The notes below the pieces were generated by a model. It saw nothing but the letters and a program-made list of their open reading frames with translations. It had not been told where the DNA came from and made no database searches. A stretch of 6,387 nucleotides of DNA from the NCBI GenBank assembly GCA_013202535.1, contig JABMRP010001039.1:1-6387 (forward strand). Reading direction: 5' to 3'. Each line of letters starts with the position of its first letter. Position 1 is the first letter of the stretch. A program made the position numbers and the translations under genes. Positions 1 through 5,356 of this stretch are shown one piece after another. The DNA is from Planctomycetota bacterium (GTDB taxonomy: Bacteria; Planctomycetota; Planctomycetia; Pirellulales; Thermoguttaceae).

Positions 1-380
1 TCTCCGAACACGCCCACGGCACCAAGGGCTATGCCTCGATGCAGGGGCACGGATGGGGTGAAATCGGCGTCGACGGGCAAGACCCGCAACGGTGGGAGCG
101 GGGTCCCGACGGACATCAACTGGAGCACAACAACCTGTTCGCCGCCATCGCCGCGGGGAAACCCTACAACGAGGGCGATCGGGGAGCCACCGGCACGATG
201 ACCGCCATCCTCGGCCGCATGGCCACTTACTCGGGCAAGATCGTGAAATGGGACGACGCGATGAACTCCACGCTCGACCTCGGCCCCGATAGCTTCGAGT
301 GGGACGCCGAAGCCCCGGTCACACCGGGTCCCGATGGTATTTACCCCTGTGCGATGCCGGGTTTGACGAAGGCTTGGTAG
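1..380 (+). CDS. Gfo/Idh/MocA-family oxidoreductase, C-terminal fragment (5' end outside window)
   Basis: Reading from base 3, the frame is open from the left edge to the TAG at 378-380 and encodes about 125 residues. What is visible is the end of the C-terminal alpha/beta substrate-binding domain of NAD(P)-dependent sugar or inositol dehydrogenases. The stretch with LEHNNLFAAIAAGKPYNEG, followed by GTMTAILGRMATYSGK and WDDAMNS, matches the planctomycete-type members of this family as I know them. The Rossmann fold and the catalytic lysine would lie upstream, so cofactor and substrate cannot be judged. Family members oxidise or reduce sugars, sugar acids and inositols; many planctomycete copies carry a Tat signal and are exported, but that end is not visible. 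The ATG at 39 lies inside the domain and is not the true start. The gene is followed after 4 bp by the repeat element, with no clear Rho-independent terminator. Confidence 0.85.
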   Translation, partial: SEHAHGTKGYASMQGHGWGEIGVDGQDPQRWERGPDGHQLEHNNLFAAIAAGKPYNEGDRGATGTMTAILGRMATYSGKIVKWDDAMNSTLDLGPDSFEWDAEAPVTPGPDGIYPCAMPGLTKAW

Positions 381-394
381 ACGCGGTAACCTCT

Positions 395-420
395 CGTTCC
401 CACGCTTCCGCGTGGGAACG
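395..420. repeat. Large hairpin of left repeat unit
   Basis: The arms CGTTCCCACGC (395-405) and GCGTGGGAACG (410-420) pair perfectly over 11 bp around a TTCC loop. No T-run follows, so it is not a typical intrinsic terminator. The GTTCCCACG/CGTGGGAAC core resembles palindromes I have seen dispersed in planctomycete and other genomes. Confidence 0.85.
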
Positions 421-428
421 TACGTCTT

Positions 429-443
429 CGACGCTTCGCGTCG
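429..443. repeat. Small hairpin of left repeat unit
   Basis: The arms CGACGC (429-434) and GCGTCG (438-443) pair perfectly over 6 bp around a TTC loop. It lies 8 nt after the large hairpin of the same unit. Confidence 0.7.
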
Positions 444-474
444 CTGCCAAAAGGACAGGTTTCCCAGCTCCAGG

Positions 475-489
475 GGACGCGAAGCGTCC
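475..489. repeat. Small hairpin of right repeat unit
   Basis: The arms GGACGC (475-480) and GCGTCC (484-489) pair perfectly over 6 bp around a GAA loop. Its reverse complement matches the left small hairpin at 13 of 15 positions. The two differences are the two partners of the outermost base pair, so pairing is kept. Confidence 0.7.
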
Positions 490-496
490 AGCAGTG

Positions 497-522
497 CGTG
501 ACGACGCAGAAGCGTCGTCACG
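497..522. repeat. Large hairpin of right repeat unit
   Basis: The arms CGTGACGACGC (497-507) and GCGTCGTCACG (512-522) pair perfectly over 11 bp around an AGAA loop. Stem length and loop size equal those of the left large hairpin, in inverted orientation. Confidence 0.85.
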
Positions 523-565
523 AGGTGACCCATCCATTTCATCGTCACTGAACACAAGGCCCCCC

Positions 566-1186
566 ATGCCGGAAGAACTTCCCGACTGGAACGAGCGTTA
601 CGCCCAGGAGAAGACGCCCTGGGATACCGGTCGGCCGTCGAGCGCACTGCGGCGGATTCTCGACCAGTATCCGCTGGTCCGCGGCCGCGTGCTGGAGCTA
701 GGTTGCGGCACGGGCACCAACGCCGTCTTCCTGGCCCGGCAGGGATTCGACGTGACGGCCGTGGATATTTCGCCCCTGGCCATCGAACGGGCACGCGAGA
801 AGGCGAGCCGAGCGGGTGTCGACGTCACGCTACTGGCGGCGGACCTGCTCGATCTGCCCGAGTTGGGGCCGCCCTTCCCGTTGGTTTTCGATCGGGGCGT
901 CTACCATGCGGTCCGCCGAAACGATCTGCCCGGCTTTCTCGCCACGCTCGCCCGCGTTAGTACACCGGGCGGCATGTACTGGACGCTGGCCGGCAACGCC
1001 AACGAGATCCGCGGCGACGAACCCGGTCCGCCACAGGTGTCCGCCGAGGAAATCTGCCGCGAGTTGGCCCCGCTGATGGACCTGGTACAATTACAGGAGA
1101 TTCGCTTCGACGAAATCCTGGTCGCCGGCAATCGCAAGCGTCCGCTGGGCTGGTCGGCCCTTTTTCGGAGGAAGCCGTCGGAATAG
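566..1186 (+). CDS. Class I SAM-dependent methyltransferase, TPMT-like
   Basis: This is a 206-aa protein with a full Rossmann-like methyltransferase domain. Motif I is LELGCGTGTN (residues 43-52), which binds S-adenosylmethionine. The acidic end of strand beta-2 is D67 in AVDIS, the adenine-side motif is AADLLDLP (91-98), and FDRGVYHAV (108-116) follows strand 4. The N-terminal WNERYAQEKTPWDTGRPS (8-25) is the pattern of the TPMT-like group, whose members methylate small thiol, selenium or tellurium compounds or other small acceptors; the substrate here cannot be read from the sequence. There is no signal peptide, so it should be cytoplasmic. I chose the ATG at 566 because homology to the family begins at once. 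The frame is open back to about 299, but that extension only translates the repeat. AAGG at 556-559 is a weak ribosome-binding site, 6 nt upstream. It ends 25 bp before the sulfatase start and may share its transcript, though no functional link is apparent. Confidence 0.88.
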   Translation: MPEELPDWNERYAQEKTPWDTGRPSSALRRILDQYPLVRGRVLELGCGTGTNAVFLARQGFDVTAVDISPLAIERAREKASRAGVDVTLLAADLLDLPELGPPFPLVFDRGVYHAVRRNDLPGFLATLARVSTPGGMYWTLAGNANEIRGDEPGPPQVSAEEICRELAPLMDLVQLQEIRFDEILVAGNRKRPLGWSALFRRKPSE

Positions 1187-1211
1187 TGACGCATTTTCGT
1201 TGTCAACGCGG

Positions 1212-2711
1212 ATGAGAATCAAGACGATGCGAACATTTCAGATTGGACGTGTTTTCCCGGCCGCGCTGGCGATCTCTTTTGGCATCGCCTCGGCCTGTGG
1301 CTTGGCCGTCGGTGCCGAACGCCCCAACCTTGTCCTGATCATGGCCGACGACGTCAGTCCGGACATGTTCGGTTGTTACGGCAGCGCGGACGCCAAGACG
1401 CCGAACCTCGATCGGATGGCCCGCGAAGGGGTGATGTTCCGGACGGCCTGGGCGTCGGCCCTTTGCTGCCCGGCGCGGGCGGAGATCATGACGGGCCGCT
1501 ATGCCTCGCGGACCGGTTTCTGGAGCAACGGATTCGCCATACCGCAGGCGGACGGCAGCAACAACCTGTTCAAGCATCACCACAGCTTCGGCCGGCTGAT
1601 GCAACAGGCCGGTTACGCCACGGCCGTAGCCGGCAAGTGGCACATCGGTGGGGCCGAGCATCCGAGCGAACCGTGTGTCGGTTTCGACGAGTATTGTCTC
1701 TGGGAAGGACAAAAGGAGCTGGCCGCGCTTCCCGGCGGTCCCAAGCACACGGGCGCCTGGGAAGATGATACGACCACCTCGCGCTATTGGCACCCGGCGG
1801 TGATCCGCAACCACGAAGTCGTGCCGACGAAGCCCGGCGATTTCGGCCCCGATATCTTCACCGAGTTTCTGTGCGACTTCATGGAGCGAAGCGTGAAGTC
1901 GGGCAAGCCGTTCCTTGCCTACTATCCGATGGTCGCTCCGCACGGCACGCGCGGCGGGGTCACCACTTGCCCTCTTTACGGCCAACCGGGCGACCTGGCC
2001 GGCTCGCGAGACGACAACGCCAAGCGATTTCGCGCGTTGAACGATTACATCGACGTCCTCGTCGGGCGGCTCCAGAAGAAGGCCCTTGAACTGGACGTGC
2101 TGGAGAACACGATCTTTATCTTCTGCGCCGACAACGGCACCGCCGTGACCGCCAAGTCGCGCGGCGTGGAACGCGGATGTCGCGTTCCGTTTATCGTTTG
2201 GGGCGCCGGCATCGAGCGGCGTGGCCCAACCGCCGAGATCTGCGATCTATCCGACATTCTGCCGACCCTGATCGACTTCGCCGGTGCCAAGCTGCCCAGC
2301 GGTTATGAAGTCGACGGCCGCAGCCTCAAGCCGTTTCTCACCGGGCAAGCGGACACGCATCGCGAGACGATCTTCGCCTGCATCGGCGGCACGCGGCTCG
2401 TTCGATCGCGGACGCATCTGCTCGAAGTCGTTTGCCCCCTGCTCGACGCACCCCACGGCCGCTTCTACTTCTGCGGCACCAGCCACGATGGGCGAGACTA
2501 CCAGCGAGCCGAAGCCAATCCGGTCCATGCCGAAGTTCGCCGACAGCTCGACGCCGTCCTGGCCGAGCACCCGGGCTTGACCGCCGAGCATCCGTACTTT
2601 GCCCAGCAGAGGGCCACCCGATGGCTCAAGGCCTATCAGACGCCGACGGTGCGGGAGAAACATCTGCACAATCACAAGGACTATCGGTTCTATGACGAGA
2701 CGCTGCCGTAA
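1212..2711 (+). CDS. Exported type I (formylglycine-dependent) sulfatase
   Basis: This 499-aa S1-family sulfatase hydrolyses sulfate esters, probably on a polysaccharide. Residues 1-35 form a signal peptide: a basic start, the hydrophobic stretch FPAALAISFGIASACGLAV, and cleavage near VGA|ERP. The mature enzyme begins with NLVLIMADD, whose D46 and D47 are metal ligands. CCPARAEIMTGRY (85-97) carries the C-x-P-x-R signature, with C85 expected to become formylglycine. GKWHIG (141-146) supplies K142 and H144, APH supplies H244, and ADNG supplies D307 and N308. RVPFIVWGAG and the later VDGRSLKPFLTG are also typical of the family. The full catalytic set is present and the length is normal. Activity needs a maturase (FGE or anSME), which is not in this window. 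The start is uncertain: TTG at 1200, ATG at 1212 and ATG at 1227 are all in frame, none has a good ribosome-binding site, and both ATGs give a plausible signal peptide. The gene overlaps the next by 20 bp. The exact sulfate position cleaved is unknown. Confidence 0.92.
   Translation: MRIKTMRTFQIGRVFPAALAISFGIASACGLAVGAERPNLVLIMADDVSPDMFGCYGSADAKTPNLDRMAREGVMFRTAWASALCCPARAEIMTGRYASRTGFWSNGFAIPQADGSNNLFKHHHSFGRLMQQAGYATAVAGKWHIGGAEHPSEPCVGFDEYCLWEGQKELAALPGGPKHTGAWEDDTTTSRYWHPAVIRNHEVVPTKPGDFGPDIFTEFLCDFMERSVKSGKPFLAYYPMVAPHGTRGGVTTCPLYGQPGDLAGSRDDNAKRFRALNDYIDVLVGRLQKKALELDVLENTIFIFCADNGTAVTAKSRGVERGCRVPFIVWGAGIERRGPTAEICDLSDILPTLIDFAGAKLPSGYEVDGRSLKPFLTGQADTHRETIFACIGGTRLVRSRTHLLEVVCPLLDAPHGRFYFCGTSHDGRDYQRAEANPVHAEVRRQLDAVLAEHPGLTAEHPYFAQQRATRWLKAYQTPTVREKHLHNHKDYRFYDETLP
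2676..2680 (+). promoter_or_regulatory. Ribosome-binding site inside the sulfatase gene
   Basis: AAGGA lies 11 nt before the ATG at 2692, inside the sulfatase coding sequence. The spacing is a little long but usable. It supports 2692 as the start of the GH36-like gene and suggests translational coupling with the sulfatase. Confidence 0.45.
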
Positions 2712-5292
2712 ACCGAACACGACGGCCCTGAAACTGCGTGCAGTTCTTATCTCGATTGCGCTGCTGGGGAGTGTCGCCAGCCAGGGAGCCGAGCCGAATG
2801 TGCTTGCTCTGGAAAACGAGCACATTCGCGCAACGTTTCATCGCGTTTACGACTCCTGGCGATTGACCGGTCTGGCGCGTGCGGACGGCTCGGATGCACT
2901 GGAGGTGACCAGCGACGAATTCGAGATATTGCGGCATAGAGACAGTCGCTTCACCATAAAAGACTACCGAACGGTCGAAGCCCCCCAGCGACAGAACCGC
3001 GGCGGCACGCAATCGCTGACGGTCGTGTATGCACCGAAGTTGTGGTCGTCCAATGCTCCGGAATCGGTAACCGTCACCTACTCGCTCGGCTCCGATCCCT
3101 GGCTCCACAAAACGGTTCTGCTGACACTCGACGCCGACGACACGGTCGAGCGACTCCAGGTGCAACGCTTCTCCTGTGACCAGAAAGCGTCCCGCGGCGG
3201 AGAAGGCCAGCCGGTGTTCGTGGGCGATTGGTTCTTTGGTGTCGACTACCCGGGATTCTACAGCCGGCACAGCGACGGATTCGTTGAACCGGATTTCCGC
3301 TACAAATGGCATTATACCGTCGACTTCGAGGGGGGTAATCGCGAGCTCGCTCCGCGCGACGGTCTGGTCACGTTGTTTCATTTTCCCGGCTATGCAAAGC
3401 AGCAGCCGGACGGCACCTGGGCCGTTCGGAGCAAACGGGCCGTGATGGGGATCTCGCGCAACACGGGCGACAGCGCCGAGTTGGCATTGAAAGATTACAT
3501 CGACCAGACGCGACTTCCCACGCGCAGCTATCTCCATCTGAACAACTGGTACAGCCGCAAGGCCAAGTCGCTCGATACGGCCGTCTTTGCCGACGACGTC
3601 GCACGAACGATCCAGCAACAGATGCGAGCACACGGTGCGAATCTCGACGGCATGGTCCCCGATCACGGCTGGGAGAATACGAAAACATTCGATCGCATCT
3701 TCCAGCCCAAGGACGGATTGGACCTCGGCGCGCTTCACGACGCGCTGGCGGCACACGACGTGGGGCTCGGGCTCTGGATGACCTTCGACGGAACCAATGC
3801 CGGCTTCGGCCGGGGACTCCAGGTGGGCTACAAACCGGCATACTCGGGCGGTTTCGACCGGTCGCAACAGGCGTGGATGAGCGGCAACAAGGTCTACTTC
3901 GACCTCCTCGATCCGAAATACCAGGAAGATATTCGCCGGGCGCTGCGGCAGATGATCGAAGTCGGCAAGATCGATTACATCAAGCACGACTTCAACCACA
4001 ATTTTACGTCGAACTACCTCTCGCAGCGCCACGCGCGAGAAGCCTGCCTCGACGTAACGCTCGAGCTGTTGGCTTACGAGCGAGAACTCAACCCGCGGAT
4101 CTTTCAAAACTACACGAACGGAAGCTGGTTCAGCCCGTGGTGGTTTCAGCATGTGCATACCATTTGGATGATGAGCGGCGACTCGGGCTCTGGCGGCTCT
4201 TGGCCGCAGCTTTCGTTGCGTGCCGGGGCGACCGCTTACCGCGACTCGTGGCTGTACCAGAGTTTCAATAATCCAACCCGTTGCGTCCGGCCGCTCATCT
4301 CGATCGCCGATCTGATGACCCACGGCATCCTGCTGACCCACAAGAAGCCGTACACCGATTTCCAGGACACGCTCCGCGACTGGTCGGACTACGTCGTAAT
4401 GTACTACGCCCGGGGTACGACGCTGAAGGAACTGTACATCGATAACGAATTGTTGGACGACGACCACTGGAAAGTGCTCGCAAAGGCCAGTGCCTGGGCG
4501 CAGGCCAACCAGCACGGTCTGTCCAACACGGTGCTGATTGGCGGCGATTGTGCCCGCGGCGAGGTGTACGGGTACGTCAGTTGGGTCGGCGACCGCGCCA
4601 TTCTTACCGTACGCAACCCCGATCGACGGGCGCAGACTCTGGAGATACCGTTTGACGCGTCGGTCTACTTCCGTGGCGAACCGGGACTTCCGTACCACGC
4701 CCGGGCGGTTTATCCGTTCGTGGAGGAGATGCCGTGGAGGTTCACCTCCGGGACGCCATTTTCGGTCGATGTGCCGGGCGACTCGACCTTGATCCTGGAA
4801 ATCGAACCGGGAGCGCCAACGGCTGAGAAGGCCGCCATGGCGCTGCCGCTTCCGCCGGCTGAAGCGAAGCTCGAAGAGGCGGCTTTCCAGATTCGTCTAT
4901 CCGTGCCCGATGAGCAGATGCTGCGTTACGATCTTCTGGTTCAAGCATGGGGTGCGGCCCTGTCAAGGATTAGTTTGGATGGAAAGGACATCGAGCCCCG
5001 CGTTCAAGACGGCGGGAGTTGGACCCTCTCGGCCTACGATCTACGCAAGTATCGCGGCCGGACGGTGACCATCCGGGGACATCTGGTGGCGTCCGGGAAT
5101 CCGGCACTCGGCCGAGGGGGAACGGTGCCGGTGGAAATATGGTTGGTCGCCGATCGCAAAGTGCATGTGCCACCGCCGCCGACCGGCAAGCGATTGCCGT
5201 TGCCGCTGTCACACCAGTACCGTCGCCTGACCCAGCGGTTGATCTCGAAATCCGCCATCACCGTGGTCCGACGGGGACGTGGGGCAGATTGA
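2692..5292 (+). CDS. Exported GH36-like (clan GH-D) glycoside hydrolase, putative alpha-galactosidase type
   Basis: An 866-aa protein. Residues 1-33 look like a signal peptide: basic MTRRCRKP, hydrophobic AVLISIALLGSVA, then SQGA|EPN. Residues about 34-280 form a beta-rich N-terminal domain. A TIM-barrel-like region follows, with LNNWYS (283-288), PDHGW (323-327), LGLWMTFDG (359-367), YIKHDFNHN (429-437) and IWMMSGDSG (491-499). By analogy with clan GH-D, D433 in KHDF would be the nucleophile and D497 in SGDSG the acid/base. The GH36 motif usually written DDGW reads DHGW here. A beta domain (about 610-715) and a further beta-sandwich-like domain (about 724-825) follow, then a basic, proline-containing tail. 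I chose the ATG at 2692 because it gives the signal peptide and has AAGGA upstream; the frame extends to a TTG at 2599, but that part overlaps sulfatase coding sequence and is Arg-rich. It should act outside the cytoplasm on alpha-linked galactosides or related sugars. The family call rests on motif order, not on overall similarity, so substrate is uncertain. Confidence 0.72.
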   Translation: MTRRCRKPNTTALKLRAVLISIALLGSVASQGAEPNVLALENEHIRATFHRVYDSWRLTGLARADGSDALEVTSDEFEILRHRDSRFTIKDYRTVEAPQRQNRGGTQSLTVVYAPKLWSSNAPESVTVTYSLGSDPWLHKTVLLTLDADDTVERLQVQRFSCDQKASRGGEGQPVFVGDWFFGVDYPGFYSRHSDGFVEPDFRYKWHYTVDFEGGNRELAPRDGLVTLFHFPGYAKQQPDGTWAVRSKRAVMGISRNTGDSAELALKDYIDQTRLPTRSYLHLNNWYSRKAKSLDTAVFADDVARTIQQQMRAHGANLDGMVPDHGWENTKTFDRIFQPKDGLDLGALHDALAAHDVGLGLWMTFDGTNAGFGRGLQVGYKPAYSGGFDRSQQAWMSGNKVYFDLLDPKYQEDIRRALRQMIEVGKIDYIKHDFNHNFTSNYLSQRHAREACLDVTLELLAYERELNPRIFQNYTNGSWFSPWWFQHVHTIWMMSGDSGSGGSWPQLSLRAGATAYRDSWLYQSFNNPTRCVRPLISIADLMTHGILLTHKKPYTDFQDTLRDWSDYVVMYYARGTTLKELYIDNELLDDDHWKVLAKASAWAQANQHGLSNTVLIGGDCARGEVYGYVSWVGDRAILTVRNPDRRAQTLEIPFDASVYFRGEPGLPYHARAVYPFVEEMPWRFTSGTPFSVDVPGDSTLILEIEPGAPTAEKAAMALPLPPAEAKLEEAAFQIRLSVPDEQMLRYDLLVQAWGAALSRISLDGKDIEPRVQDGGSWTLSAYDLRKYRGRTVTIRGHLVASGNPALGRGGTVPVEIWLVADRKVHVPPPPTGKRLPLPLSHQYRRLTQRLISKSAITVVRRGRGAD

Positions 5293-5356
5293 TAACCTGT
5301 CCTGCGAAGACTTAGCCCATGGCACTGGAAAAGGCAGTCGCAACTTTTTCAACGGG

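Larger units (their letters stand above)
385..530. repeat. Inverted pair of palindromic units (REP/BIME-like element)
   Basis: Most of the 381-565 gap is one structured element. The left unit has a flank GGTAACCTCT (385-394), a large hairpin (395-420), an 8-nt spacer and a small hairpin (429-443). The right unit is the same series in reverse complement: small hairpin (475-489), 7-nt spacer, large hairpin (497-522), and a flank CGAGGTGACC (521-530) whose complement GGTCACCTCG matches the left flank at 8 of 10 bases. Loops read TTC or TTCC on the left and GAA or AGAA on the right, as expected for opposite orientations. The centre (444-474) has no evident structure. Such head-to-head palindrome pairs are known as BIMEs and are often spread by REP-associated (RAYT) transposases; none is in this window. 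In RNA the hairpins could protect the 3' end of the upstream transcript or attenuate read-through into the methyltransferase gene. The geometry is directly visible; the mobility and function are inferred. Confidence 0.8.

Noticed and set aside
395..420. Intrinsic terminator for the oxidoreductase gene
   Set aside because: The stem is strong, but no U-tract follows (the next bases are TACGTCTT), and the hairpin is one part of a repeated, symmetrical element.
319..567. An 82-aa - strand open frame across the repeat region
   Set aside because: It is composed largely of the palindromic repeat and overlaps the oxidoreductase end; no domain or ribosome-binding site supports it.
1198..1208. Dyad CGTTG-T-CAACG just before the sulfatase start, possibly an operator
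   Set aside because: Eleven bases with a one-base centre occur readily by chance, it is single-copy in the window, and no promoter elements can be recognised around it.
1203..1985. A 260-aa open frame on the - strand opposite the sulfatase
   Set aside because: It mirrors the sulfatase coding sequence, including the catalytic region, and shows only low-complexity Arg-rich sequence without motifs.
2626..4698. A 690-aa open frame on the - strand opposite the GH36-like gene and the end of the sulfatase
   Set aside because: It lies almost entirely antisense to a gene with clear signal peptide and catalytic motifs. In GC-rich DNA the complementary frame is often open by chance. Its translation is Arg/Val-rich with no recognisable domain.
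5294..5303. AACCTGTCCT is the reverse complement of 452-461 in the repeat element, hinting at a second repeat fragment at the end of the GH36-like gene
   Set aside because: A 10-base match between a 146-bp element and a 6.4-kb window is expected about once by chance, and no hairpin of the repeat is present at the second site.
5293..5356. Bidirectional terminator between the convergent GH36-like and GH29 genes
   Set aside because: TAGCCC (5313-5318) can pair with GGGCTA (5354-5359), but the loop is 35 nt and the only T-run (5345-5349) is inside it. No convincing terminator hairpin is visible.
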